This document shows positions 1 through 8,299 of a stretch of DNA of 64,000 nucleotides, piece by piece (the first letter of the stretch is position 1; each line of letters begins with the position of its first letter). The notes under the pieces are model-generated. The model did not search any database, had not been told where the DNA came from, and saw only the letters and a list, made by a program, of their open reading frames with translations. The DNA is from Chitinophaga pinensis (GTDB lineage Bacteria > Bacteroidota > Bacteroidia > Chitinophagales > Chitinophagaceae). A program made the position numbers and the translations under genes. The stretch covers positions 62,001-126,000 of the forward strand of contig CAMAXV010000005.1 in the NCBI GenBank assembly GCA_945862385.1. The letters run 5' to 3'.

Positions 1-558
1 CTTACCCTCATTTACATAGGTTCCCATGCAGTCAATTCTACCTGGAGTTATTACACCATGGAAAAATTCAAGTGGGATTCAGATATGGTAGGCTATTCGC
101 TTGCATTTGTGGGATTCATGATCGCACTCGTGCAGGGCGGTTTGATTCGTGTAGCCATACCCAAATTAGGACAATCAAGGTCACTCTTCATCGGCCTACT
201 CATGTACACCATTGGTATGTTTCTTTTTGCCTTTGCAGCAAGTACCTGGATGATGTTTGCCTTTTGTTTTATTTATTGTCTCGGCGGTATAGCCGGACCA
301 GCACTGCAGGGTATCATTTCAACCCATGTTCCACCCACCGAGCAGGGTGAATTGCAGGGAGCGATGACCAGCCTGATGAGTGCCACCAGTATTGTTGGTC
401 CACTGCTGATGACTTCATTATTTGCTTTTTTTATCGCAAAGGATGCCATAGTCTATTTTCCAGGTGCACCCTTCCTGGCAGGAGCTGTTATCACCCTTTT
501 CAGCACAATAATCAGTTATCAAAGCCTGCAGAATGAGAAAAAAGCACAACAGGCATAG
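1..558 (+). CDS. MFS exporter, TetA/DHA1-like (5' end missing)
   Basis: The frame is open from the first base, so the start lies outside the window; about 185 C-terminal residues are visible. They form roughly five hydrophobic helices of a major facilitator. The stretch ALQGIISTHVPPTEQGELQG followed by GAMTSLMSATSIVGP is typical of the C-terminal half of the TetA/DHA1 drug:proton antiporters of the inner membrane. An internal Met near base 58 (MEKFKW) is not the real start because conserved helix sequence continues upstream of it. The substrate cannot be told from this part. Confidence 0.85.
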   Translation, partial: LTLIYIGSHAVNSTWSYYTMEKFKWDSDMVGYSLAFVGFMIALVQGGLIRVAIPKLGQSRSLFIGLLMYTIGMFLFAFAASTWMMFAFCFIYCLGGIAGPALQGIISTHVPPTEQGELQGAMTSLMSATSIVGPLLMTSLFAFFIAKDAIVYFPGAPFLAGAVITLFSTIISYQSLQNEKKAQQA

Positions 559-631
559 GTGAACGGGCTGTTAAAATCTGCTTAAATGTAGAATTAGTAA
601 GGATTTAATTACCATTTACCGATTATTGAGG

Positions 632-639
632 TATCTTTG
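632..639 (+). promoter_or_regulatory. Bacteroidota -7 promoter element (TATCTTTG)
   Basis: Exact match to the TAnnTTTG element used by the Bacteroidota primary sigma factor. It lies about 130 nt before the RRM protein start, which implies a leader RNA of about 120 nt. No good TTTG -33 element is visible at the usual spacing. Confidence 0.5.
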
Positions 640-769
640 TTAAGTTATTTGAGTTAAGTACAGTACTCAGTAAGTGAAAGTATTTCCTGCTAAGCATCAC
701 CTGCTAATAGTAAGTCTTCTTTACGCCTGTGTTTCTCTCAGCATTTTTATCAATCAATTGTTATTTGAA

Positions 770-1090
770 ATGAACATTTATGTTTCAAATTTAAGCTTCA
801 ACGTACAGGATGAAGACTTAAAAGGTTTTTTTGAAGAATACGGAGAAGTATCTTCAGCAAAAGTTATTACTGACAAATTCACAGGTCGTAGCCGTGGCTT
901 CGGTTTTGTTGAAATGTCAGACGATGCAGCCGCTCAGAAGGCTATCCAGGAATTGGATGGTGCAACTGTAGAAGGTCGTGCCATCAAAGTAAGCGAGGCA
1001 AAGCCTCGTGAGCAACGCCCCAGCAATGGCGGTGGTGGAGCTCCACGCCGTAACTTCGGTGGTGGCGGCGGCGGTGGAAACCGTTGGTAA
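770..1090 (+). CDS. RNA-binding protein with one RRM domain and Gly-rich tail
   Basis: A 106-residue protein with a single RNA-recognition motif: RNP2 IYVSNL at residues 3-8 and RNP1 RGFGFVEM at 42-49, followed by a short arginine/glycine-rich tail from about residue 83. These small RRM proteins, common in Bacteroidota and cyanobacteria, bind single-stranded RNA and are thought to act as RNA chaperones or post-transcriptional regulators. The ATG at 770 is chosen because the domain begins directly after it; an upstream in-frame extension would encode a non-conserved hydrophobic stretch in the leader. A strong terminator follows, so it is probably monocistronic. Confidence 0.92.
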   Translation: MNIYVSNLSFNVQDEDLKGFFEEYGEVSSAKVITDKFTGRSRGFGFVEMSDDAAAQKAIQELDGATVEGRAIKVSEAKPREQRPSNGGGGAPRRNFGGGGGGGNRW

Positions 1091-1110
1091 TCGCATCACA
1101 ACCTGATTAC

Positions 1111-1147
1111 AAGAGGCTGTCTCCTGAATGGAACAGCCTCTTTTTTA
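1111..1147 (+). terminator. Rho-independent terminator of the RRM gene
   Basis: A perfect 10-bp stem (AAGAGGCTGT with ACAGCCTCTT) encloses a 12-nt loop and runs into a T-rich tail. Confidence 0.85.
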
Positions 1148-1190
1148 TTTTTATAAGCTATAGTCTGTTGAGCCCCCAAACAGAAAAGCG

Positions 1191-1198
1191 TAACTTTG
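1191..1198 (+). promoter_or_regulatory. Bacteroidota promoter (TAACTTTG)
   Basis: Exact TAnnTTTG element with a GTTG that could act as the -33 element 20 nt upstream (1167-1170). It sits 15 nt before the ATG at 1214, giving a very short leader, and rules against the in-frame TTG at 1196 that overlaps it. Confidence 0.6.
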
Positions 1199-1213
1199 TA
1201 CAAACTATTATAC

Positions 1214-1567
1214 ATGAGCCTGGTTACAGCATTCAATGAATACCGTGAGCGAATGAATGAGGTTATCCTGAGTAAAGGAAACCTGGTGATGAAAAGGTTG
1301 TGGAACCTAGACACCAATACATATCAGGAAGGAGCACTCGATGTTAAAACCAAGGAAATGCTCGGACTGGTTGCCAGTATGGTGTTACGTTGTGATGATT
1401 GCATTAAATATCACCTCGGAAAATGTCATGAACTTGGGTTAACAACAGAAGAGGTCTACGAAGTTTTTTCAGTAGCCAATATTGTTGGCGGAACGATTGT
1501 TATACCCCACACCCGCAGAGGTGCAGAATACTGGGAAGCCCTGCAGGATGAGGAAAAAACCAATTAA
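1214..1567 (+). CDS. Carboxymuconolactone decarboxylase / AhpD-like protein
   Basis: A 117-residue all-helical protein of the CMD/AhpD fold. It carries the CxxC pair of the AhpD-like branch at Cys60 and Cys63 with His67 close by (RCDDCIKYH). In AhpD these residues form a thiol redox or proton-relay centre; members without that role act on ring-cleavage lactones. The Cys pair favours a peroxidase-type thiol function here, but no partner such as ahpC is adjacent. The next gene, korB, follows after 32 nt in the same direction and may be cotranscribed. Substrate unknown. Confidence 0.85.
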   Translation: MSLVTAFNEYRERMNEVILSKGNLVMKRLWNLDTNTYQEGALDVKTKEMLGLVASMVLRCDDCIKYHLGKCHELGLTTEEVYEVFSVANIVGGTIVIPHTRRGAEYWEALQDEEKTN

Positions 1568-1599
1568 TTTACTATATTGAGTGTCTCAATTTCTTCTAT

Positions 1600-2631
1600 A
1601 TGAGTGAACCAATGCCAACTATACCATTGACAGCCAAGGATTTTCAAACTGACCAGGAAGTACGCTGGTGTCCGGGTTGTGGTGACTACTCCATCCTGGC
1701 GCAGGTGCAGAAAATCATGCCCACATTAGGTATACCCCGTGAGAATATCGTTATTGTATCCGGTATCGGTTGTTCCAGCCGCTTTCCGTATTATATGGAA
1801 ACTTTCGGCATGCATTCAATACATGGGCGGGCAACGGCTATAGCAAGCGGATTGAAAGCAACGAGGCCCGAACTCAGTGTTTGGATTGTTACAGGAGACG
1901 GTGATTCACTCAGCATTGGCGGTAACCACACGATTCACCTGCTAAGGAGAAATTTTGATGTCAATATCATGATGTTCAATAACCAGATTTATGGTTTGAC
2001 AAAGGGACAGTATTCTCCCACTTCAGAGGAGAAGAAAGTAACCAAATCAACTCCTTTCGGAAGTATTGACCATCCTTTTAACCCGCTGGCACTTGCGATG
2101 GGTGCGGATGCAACATTTATTGCGAGGAGTATGGACCGTGATCCCAAACACCTGCAGGAGTCTTTGCTCCGCAGCAATGCCCATAAAGGAGCATCTTTCC
2201 TTGAAATCTATCAGAACTGCAATATTTTCAACGACGGAGCTTTTGAAATATTTACTGAAAAGGGTTCCAAGCCGGTTGAAACATTATTCCTGGAACAGGG
2301 TAAGCCCCTGCTCTTTGGTGTAAACAAGGAAAAAGGAATTAAGCTCGATGGATTCAGGCCTGTTGTGGTAGATCTGAATGAAGGTGCCAGTGCTGCTGAT
2401 TGCTGGGTTCACGATGAAAAAGATTTTTATAAGGCCCAGATATTGGTTCGCATGTTTGATGACCCGGGAATAGAAGGACATCTTCCAAGACCATTTGGGG
2501 TTTTTTATGAGACGGAGAGACCTTGTTATGAGGATCAGTTCCAACTTCAGATAGATGAAGTGCTGGCTAAAAAAGGCAAGGGAGACCTCAATAAGCTGCT
2601 AAGAGGCAGTGAAGTCTGGACCATTTCCTAA
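1600..2631 (+). CDS. korB: 2-oxoacid:ferredoxin oxidoreductase beta subunit (2-oxoglutarate type)
   Basis: This 343-residue protein is the thiamine-diphosphate subunit that oxidatively decarboxylates 2-oxoacids such as 2-oxoglutarate to acyl-CoA with ferredoxin as acceptor. Visible motifs are the CPGCG at residues 24-28 and Cys58 (cluster ligands), the ThDP motif GDGDS at 99-103, and NNQIYGLTKGQ at 127-137. The enzyme needs an alpha (KorA) subunit that normally precedes korB; it is not found upstream, where the CMD and RRM genes lie instead. The alpha gene must be elsewhere if the enzyme works. Confidence 0.92.
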   Translation: MSEPMPTIPLTAKDFQTDQEVRWCPGCGDYSILAQVQKIMPTLGIPRENIVIVSGIGCSSRFPYYMETFGMHSIHGRATAIASGLKATRPELSVWIVTGDGDSLSIGGNHTIHLLRRNFDVNIMMFNNQIYGLTKGQYSPTSEEKKVTKSTPFGSIDHPFNPLALAMGADATFIARSMDRDPKHLQESLLRSNAHKGASFLEIYQNCNIFNDGAFEIFTEKGSKPVETLFLEQGKPLLFGVNKEKGIKLDGFRPVVVDLNEGASAADCWVHDEKDFYKAQILVRMFDDPGIEGHLPRPFGVFYETERPCYEDQFQLQIDEVLAKKGKGDLNKLLRGSEVWTIS

Positions 2632-2683
2632 GCTTCAGCAGTTTTACCTGCACGGGAGAAAATGACTAAGCAAATTTCATATT

Positions 2684-3289
2684 ATGCTCATAAACATACA
2701 TCCCCGTGATCCCCAGCCAAGGCTGATCAAACAGGTCGCAGATGTGCTGCGTAAAGGCGGTGTTATCATCTATCCCACAGATACCGTATATGGTTTAGGA
2801 TGTGATATTTTCCAGCAGAAAGCTGTAGAGCGAATCTGCAGGTTGAAAGGAATAGATCCTGCCAAAGCCAACCTCTCTTTTATTTGCAGCGACCTTTCTG
2901 ATCTCAGTAAATATGCCCGGGCTATCAATACACCTCAGTACAGGTTTATCAGACAGCATATACCCGGACCATTTACATTTATTTTGCCGGTAAGCAGAGA
3001 GGTTCCCAAAATCCTTAAAAGTAAAAAAGATACCATTGGTTTACGCGTACCAGATCACAGGATTACCCATGCCATAGCAGCAGAGCTCGGACACCCTTTA
3101 CTCAGTTCTTCATTACCCGGCGATATGGTTGAAGAGTACACAGATCCTGAAGAGATTCACAATAAGTTTGAAAAACTGGTAGACCTGGTAATAGATGGCG
3201 GTATTGGTGGTATGTCTTATTCAACAATTGTAGACATGACTGGAGACGAGCCGGAAATAACCCGGCAGGGTATTGGTCAGTTAAAATAA
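2684..3289 (+). CDS. Sua5/YciO/YrdC family protein, YciO branch
   Basis: A 201-residue single-domain member of the family that makes threonylcarbamoyl-AMP for the t6A37 modification of tRNA. The signature YPTDTVYGLGCD is at residues 30-41. The following text (FICSDLSDLSKYA, then PGPFTFILP and TIGLRVPDH) resembles E. coli YciO more than YrdC/TsaC, so the in vivo role in t6A synthesis is less certain. It follows korB after about 50 nt and ends in a strong terminator. Confidence 0.9.
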   Translation: MLINIHPRDPQPRLIKQVADVLRKGGVIIYPTDTVYGLGCDIFQQKAVERICRLKGIDPAKANLSFICSDLSDLSKYARAINTPQYRFIRQHIPGPFTFILPVSREVPKILKSKKDTIGLRVPDHRITHAIAAELGHPLLSSSLPGDMVEEYTDPEEIHNKFEKLVDLVIDGGIGGMSYSTIVDMTGDEPEITRQGIGQLK

Positions 3290-3293
3290 AAAT

Positions 3294-3318
3294 GGCCCCC
3301 AAAAAGGGGGCCCGTTTT
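3294..3318. terminator. Bidirectional terminator between yciO-like gene and rnhB
   Basis: The stem GGCCCCC/GGGGGCC encloses AAAAA. On the plus strand it is followed by CGTTTT; on the minus strand by ATTTTTATTTT. It can therefore end both converging transcripts. Confidence 0.85.
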
Positions 3319-3444
3319 AATGGGACTGGAAGGTTATAGAGTCATTAGACCTACTGCTTCTTCTGACATGCAGAACAACAGTTGGTTTAACATAGTAAAT
3401 ATAAATACTTTCATCATTTTTTTCTATATCCAACCTTTTGTATT

Positions 3445-4023
3445 TTAATCTTTTACCTGAAAACTTATCCTGTGGAGGTGACAGTTTCCGTATAGTTTAA
3501 TGGCTTTGCGGTGGTCTGCTGTACCGTATCCTTTGTTTTTTTCCCAATTGTAATGCGGAAAATGATTGTGCTGTTCAAGCATGTAATCATCCCGGAATGT
3601 TTTCGCGAGTATACTGGCTGCAGCTATCGAGGCATAGATACCATCACCTTTGATTATGGTGGCATGCGGGATTTCCCTGTATTGTTTGAAGCGGTTACCA
3701 TCCACAAGTATAAAAGCCGGCGGAGTATTTAATGCATCCAGCGCCAGGTGCATGGCCCAGAAAGACGCATTCAGGATATTTATCTTGTCTATTTCCGGCG
3801 CATCTACACGGGCAACAGACCAGTCCAGCGCCTCCTTCAGAATCACTTCCCGCAGGGCATAACGTGTTTTTTCACTGAGTTTTTTAGAATCGTTCAGCAA
3901 AGGGTTGCTGAAGTCTGGAGGCAAAATCACTGCTCCCGCAAAAACCGGTCCGGCCAGGCAACCCCTGCCAGCTTCATCACAGCCAGCTTCAGGTTGAAAA
4001 TTCTGATGAAAAGGTTTAAGCAT
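3445..4023 (-). CDS. rnhB: Ribonuclease HII
   Basis: A 192-residue type 2 RNase H that cuts the RNA strand of RNA-DNA hybrids and single ribonucleotides embedded in DNA. The catalytic DEAGRG is at residues 16-21, with further conserved acidic segments VDGN and IKGDGIYASIAAASILAK. The start at 4023 (MLKPFHQ) matches usual family length before EAGCDEAGRG; a Met six codons upstream (4041) is possible but falls on a GTACTTTG promoter-like sequence. The gene converges on the yciO-like gene and is separated from the divergent ctaA by about 70 nt. Confidence 0.95.
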   Translation of the reverse strand: MLKPFHQNFQPEAGCDEAGRGCLAGPVFAGAVILPPDFSNPLLNDSKKLSEKTRYALREVILKEALDWSVARVDAPEIDKINILNASFWAMHLALDALNTPPAFILVDGNRFKQYREIPHATIIKGDGIYASIAAASILAKTFRDDYMLEQHNHFPHYNWEKNKGYGTADHRKAIKLYGNCHLHRISFQVKD

Positions 4024-4080
4024 AGGGTACAAAGTACCCAAAAAAATCTATCAAATGATCAACACCAGTGTATGGTGTAA

Positions 4081-4088
4081 TACCTTTG
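4081..4088 (+). promoter_or_regulatory. Promoter element (TACCTTTG) directly before ctaA
   Basis: Exact TAnnTTTG element ending only 4 nt before the ctaA ATG. In this promoter class transcription starts a few bases after TTTG, so the mRNA would be leaderless or nearly so. Confidence 0.55.
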
Positions 4089-4092
4089 CAGC

Positions 4093-5142
4093 ATGACAGC
4101 ACAAGCATCCGTTCAAAAGTCGAGGGCAGTAGCCATCTGGCTGCTTATTGGCGTAGGTATGATCATAGTTCAGGTTTTACTCGGAGGTATTACCAGACTT
4201 ACTGGTTCCGGATTGTCAATCACAGAGTGGAAGCCTATTCTTGGGGCTATTCCGCCTATGAATGAAAGTGAGTGGCAGCAGGCTTTTGAGCAATATAAGC
4301 AGATAGGACAGTTTAAGGAGCTGAATTTTGAATTTACACTATCTGATTTCAAGTTCATCTATTTCTGGGAATGGTTTCACCGGGAATGGGCAAGACTGAT
4401 AGGGGTTGTTTTTGCCATACCATTTATCTGGTTTGTGGTGAAAAAGCGCATTGAACGCTGGATGATTAATCCCATGATCATACTTTTTTTGTTGGGTATA
4501 CTTCAGGCACTGCTGGGATGGATTATGGTGGCAAGTGGTTTGAATGAAGAAAGTCTTTATGTAGACCACATCAGGCTTGCGATTCATTTTATGGCTGCCC
4601 TCGGGCTCCTTTGTTATACCCTGTGGTTTGCCCTCAGGGCCTGGGTGGATGCAGGTGAAAGATTTGAAGAACCTTATTTCCGAAAATCCACATTGCTGAT
4701 ATTGGTGCTTCTGATTGTTCAGCTTGTTTTCGGAGCGTTCATGGCTGGTCTGAAGGCAGCACAGTTTGCCACTACCTGGCCACTCATCAATGGGGAGTTT
4801 TTCCCATCATCTATGCTGAGCGACAGCTGGAGCACTTTCACACATGATCCCCTGGCTGTTCATTTTGTACACCGTAACCTGGCTTATTTGCTTACGCTAT
4901 TGATAGTACTTTGGTATCTGCGTGTAAAAAAAATCACCACAGGAAAGGTATTTCAGAAGCTGAAGGTGATGCCAATTATACTGGTAATCGTACAGGTAGT
5001 GCTAGGCATTTGTACAGTTTTGTATGCCCAGCATAAAACAGCACTTTTGTGGTTTGGTGTTGCCCATCAGTTTACCGGAATGTTGCTGTTGCTCACTTTT
5101 GTAAGTCTGCTGTTCCTGCTCAGTCCGGATAGAAAATCCTGA
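4093..5142 (+). CDS. ctaA: Haem A synthase, COX15/CtaA family
   Basis: A 349-residue inner-membrane protein with about eight helices. It oxidises the C8 methyl of haem O to the formyl of haem A for aa3-type oxidases. The first helix leads into the strongly conserved GGITRLTGSGLSITEWKP. Haem-ligand histidines are seen in the FHREWARLIG, DHIRLAIHFM, HFVHRNLAY and GVAHQFTGM segments. Its stop codon directly abuts the stop of the converging fabH gene. No oxidase subunit gene is nearby in the window. Confidence 0.95.
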   Translation: MTAQASVQKSRAVAIWLLIGVGMIIVQVLLGGITRLTGSGLSITEWKPILGAIPPMNESEWQQAFEQYKQIGQFKELNFEFTLSDFKFIYFWEWFHREWARLIGVVFAIPFIWFVVKKRIERWMINPMIILFLLGILQALLGWIMVASGLNEESLYVDHIRLAIHFMAALGLLCYTLWFALRAWVDAGERFEEPYFRKSTLLILVLLIVQLVFGAFMAGLKAAQFATTWPLINGEFFPSSMLSDSWSTFTHDPLAVHFVHRNLAYLLTLLIVLWYLRVKKITTGKVFQKLKVMPIILVIVQVVLGICTVLYAQHKTALLWFGVAHQFTGMLLLLTFVSLLFLLSPDRKS

Positions 5143-6192
5143 TTACCACCGAAGCAGCGCACTGGCCCAAGTGAATCCTGAACCGAATGCAGCAAGGCAA
5201 ACCAAATCGCCGTCTTTTATCAGTCCTTTTTCCCATGCTTCGCACAGTGCGATAGGAACTGATGCAGCTGTGGTGTTGCCATACTGCTGGATGTTGTTAT
5301 AAACCTGATCATCGCGCAGCTTTAAAGTCTGTTGCACAAATTGTGCAATGCGCAGGTTTGCCTGGTGTGGGATGAGCATATTCAGGTCGGCCGGTGTATA
5401 ATTATTGGCATGCAGGGCTTCCATGATGGCTTCCGGAAATTTGATTACTGCTTTCTTGAAAACAGCTGGACCGTCCATGTTCGGATAAATTTGTCCGTCG
5501 TCAATCATAGCATGGCTGAAAAACATTTGTCCGATTTCAGCTTCATCAAAACTCGCATATTTTTCTTCTTTCCAGTGATTGGCATGCGTACCCGGGTTGT
5601 ACATGGCCAGGATTTCTGCGCTTTCACCATCACTGTGCAAATGCGTACTCAATACTCCCTGATCCGCTTTTTCTGTAGGTTGCAACACGGCTGCACCTGC
5701 ACCATCCCCGAATATGACACTCACATGCCTCCCCCGGGTGGTGAAATCCAGTCCGAATGATTGCTTCTCACTCCCAATAACCAGGATATTCTTGTACATA
5801 CCAGAACGGATGAACTGGTCACCCACACTCAGGGCATAAACAAAGCCACTGCACTGGTTTCTGATATCCAGGGCTCCGATTTCCTTCATTTTCATGGCAC
5901 GCTGTACCAGCACACCGCAGCCGGGGAAATAGTAATCCGGACTCAGGGTGGCGAAGATGATGAAATCAATATCCTGAGGGGTTATGCCTGCCCTTTCGAT
6001 GGCGATTTTCGCTGCTTCAACAGCCATGGTGGTGGTGGTTTCTTCCGTGCGGTGTGCATAGCGACGCTCTTTGATGCCTGTCCGCTCCTGTATCCACGCA
6101 TCACTCGTTTCCATGTATTGCAACAAATCGTTATTGGTTACAATCTGTTCCGGCAGGTATTTGCCGATTCCGGCTATTTTGGTTTTGGGCAT
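5143..6192 (-). CDS. fabH: 3-oxoacyl-ACP synthase III family protein
   Basis: A 349-residue thiolase-fold condensing enzyme. FabH starts fatty-acid synthesis by joining acetyl-CoA or branched acyl-CoA to malonyl-ACP. The catalytic triad is present: Cys114 in RNQCSGF, His in IPHQANLRI and Asn in YGNTTAASVP. It is somewhat longer than E. coli FabH (317 aa), as is usual for one of the multiple Bacteroidota paralogues, so a role in a secondary acyl pathway cannot be excluded. The leader contains a short-repeat block shared, in mirror orientation, with typA. Confidence 0.9.
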   Translation of the reverse strand: MPKTKIAGIGKYLPEQIVTNNDLLQYMETSDAWIQERTGIKERRYAHRTEETTTTMAVEAAKIAIERAGITPQDIDFIIFATLSPDYYFPGCGVLVQRAMKMKEIGALDIRNQCSGFVYALSVGDQFIRSGMYKNILVIGSEKQSFGLDFTTRGRHVSVIFGDGAGAAVLQPTEKADQGVLSTHLHSDGESAEILAMYNPGTHANHWKEEKYASFDEAEIGQMFFSHAMIDDGQIYPNMDGPAVFKKAVIKFPEAIMEALHANNYTPADLNMLIPHQANLRIAQFVQQTLKLRDDQVYNNIQQYGNTTAASVPIALCEAWEKGLIKDGDLVCLAAFGSGFTWASALLRW

Positions 6193-6204
6193 AGTTGGGT
6201 GAGT

Positions 6205-6405
6205 TTAGGAATTAGTGGAATAGTGGAAAAGTTATTAGTGGAAAAGTAAATAGTTGTTGGTTTGTTTTGAAAATGAATACGTACAATGTAAAAACAAAAT
6301 TTCAGGATTAAAGTTTTGCGGATAGTTTACAATCATTCCACTATTCACTATTCCACTATTCACTGTTCCACTATTTACTATTCCACTATTTATCTATTCC
6401 ACTAT
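6205..6405. repeat. Mirrored ATTCCACTATT repeats between fabH and typA
   Basis: Near 6205-6250 the plus strand carries copies of AGTGGAATAGTGG and AGTGGAAAAG. Near 6338-6405 the complementary form ATTCCACTATTCACT is repeated about five times with small changes. The two blocks face each other, so each divergent gene has the pyrimidine-rich form in its own leader. The 90 nt between them show no gene. Confidence 0.8.
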
Positions 6406-6481
6406 TAAGCTATTGATATTTTCCCTATTTCCTCTTGCCACCCGCTGGAAAAAGCGTAACTTGCGGCCTCCAAACCAGTTT

Positions 6482-8296
6482 ATGAATATTAGAAACATAG
6501 CTATTATTGCCCACGTTGACCATGGAAAGACCACCTTGGTAGATAAGATTTTACACACTGCAAAGGTGTTCAGAGACAACCAGGATACTGGTGACCTGAT
6601 CATGGACAGCAACGATCTTGAAAGGGAAAGGGGCATCACAATCTTCAGTAAAAACGCCTCGGTTACATATAAAGATGTGAAAATCAATGTGATAGATACC
6701 CCTGGCCACGCCGACTTTGGCGGAGAGGTAGAAAGGGTATTGAAGATGGCTGATGGTGTTATATTACTGGTGGATGCTTTTGAAGGTCCGATGCCACAAA
6801 CCCGTTTTGTGTTGCAGAAAGCGTTGTCACTCAACCTGCATCCTATTGTAGTCATCAATAAGGTTGACAAGCCTAATTGTCGCCCTGATGAAGTACATGA
6901 TGCTGTTTTTGAACTCTTCTTCAACCTGGATGCCACTGAAGAGCAATTGAATTTCCCAACATTTTACGGTTCTGGAAAGAATGGCTGGTTTAACGACAGC
7001 CTGACTCCAACAACTGACATCATACCGCTGATGGATGGTATCATGAAATATGTGCCAGAGCCTAAGGTTGAAGACGGAACGATACAAATGCAGATTACTT
7101 CGCTTGATTATTCATCTTTCCTCGGCAGGATTGCCATTGGAAAAGTACAGCGTGGTACTTTGAAAGAAAGTATGCCCATCACACTCATGCAGACAGATGG
7201 CAGCATGAAAAAGCAGCGGATCAAGGAATTGTATGTGTTTGAGGGAATGGGCAAACGTAAGGTAACAGAGGTAATGGCAGGCGATCTTTGTGCTGTAGTA
7301 GGTATTGAAGATTTCAATATCGGTGATACCATTGCAGATTTCGAAAATCCAGAAGCATTGCCGGTTATCCATGTGGATGAGCCAACCATGAGCATGTTGT
7401 TCAGCATCAACAACTCTCCATTCTTTGGTCGTGATGGTAAATTTGTTACAAGCCGTCACCTGCGCGACAGGCTGATGAAGGAAACTGAAAAGAACCTGGC
7501 CCTCAGGGTTAAGGAAACAGATAGTGCAGATAGCTTCCTTGTATTCGGAAGGGGTATTCTCCACCTCGGTGTACTGATTGAAACCATGCGCAGGGAAGGA
7601 TATGAGCTCACAATTGGACAACCTCAGGTTTTGGTGAAAGAAATTGATGGCAAGAGATGTGAACCCTATGAGGTGCTGGTAATAGATGTGCCCGAAGAAT
7701 ATGCATCAAAGGCCATTGACCTGGTGAGCAGGAGAAAAGGTGAAATGACGGTGATGGAAACCAAGGGCGATATGCAGCACATTGAATTTGAAATTCCGAG
7801 TCGTGGTTTGATAGGCCTGCGTACAAATATGCTTACAAACACAGCAGGTGAGGCAGTGATGGCACACCGCTTCAATGAGTATAAACCCTGGAAAGGACCA
7901 ATCCCCGGAAGAAACAATGGTGTACTCTTAGCTAAAGAAGGTGGAAGTACAACAGCCTATTCACTCGATAAGCTTCAGGACCGCGGATTCTTCTTTGTGG
8001 ATCCGGGAGAAGAGGTGTACAAGGGAATGGTGATTGGTGAGAACAACAAACCAGGCGACCTTGTAGTTAATCCAAATGAAGGCAAGAAGCTTACAAACAT
8101 GCGTGCGAGTGGTACCGATGGTGCTGCCAGCATTGCACCGAAGCGCCTCATGACATTGGAAGAGTGTATGGAATATATCCAGCACGACGAGTGCATTGAG
8201 GTTACGCCTAATTTCATCAGGATGCGTAAATTGATCCTGGATGAAACAGAAAGAAACCGTTTGGCCAAACAAATGAAGCAAGAAGCTGTTTCATAA
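6482..8296 (+). CDS. typA: Ribosome-associated GTPase TypA/BipA
   Basis: A 604-residue translational GTPase of the EF-G/LepA class that binds the 70S ribosome and supports 50S assembly and stress or cold growth. G1 AHVDHGKTTL is near residue 10, then the switch sequence RERGITI, G3 DTPGHADFGGEV and G4 NKVD. Domain V sequence SRGLIGLRT and the TypA-specific C-terminal region are intact. Start at 6482 gives the normal family N-terminus MNIRNIAIIAH. The small membrane protein gene begins 3 nt after the stop. Confidence 0.97.
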   Translation: MNIRNIAIIAHVDHGKTTLVDKILHTAKVFRDNQDTGDLIMDSNDLERERGITIFSKNASVTYKDVKINVIDTPGHADFGGEVERVLKMADGVILLVDAFEGPMPQTRFVLQKALSLNLHPIVVINKVDKPNCRPDEVHDAVFELFFNLDATEEQLNFPTFYGSGKNGWFNDSLTPTTDIIPLMDGIMKYVPEPKVEDGTIQMQITSLDYSSFLGRIAIGKVQRGTLKESMPITLMQTDGSMKKQRIKELYVFEGMGKRKVTEVMAGDLCAVVGIEDFNIGDTIADFENPEALPVIHVDEPTMSMLFSINNSPFFGRDGKFVTSRHLRDRLMKETEKNLALRVKETDSADSFLVFGRGILHLGVLIETMRREGYELTIGQPQVLVKEIDGKRCEPYEVLVIDVPEEYASKAIDLVSRRKGEMTVMETKGDMQHIEFEIPSRGLIGLRTNMLTNTAGEAVMAHRFNEYKPWKGPIPGRNNGVLLAKEGGSTTAYSLDKLQDRGFFFVDPGEEVYKGMVIGENNKPGDLVVNPNEGKKLTNMRASGTDGAASIAPKRLMTLEECMEYIQHDECIEVTPNFIRMRKLILDETERNRLAKQMKQEAVS

Positions 8297-8299
8297 TAT

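Noticed and set aside
5332-6249. Two open frames of 142 and 162 codons on the plus strand
   Set aside because: They are antisense to fabH, whose catalytic motifs are complete; translations show no family features.
7112-7621. 169-codon frame on the minus strand
   Set aside because: Lies wholly inside typA; shadow of the conserved GTPase.
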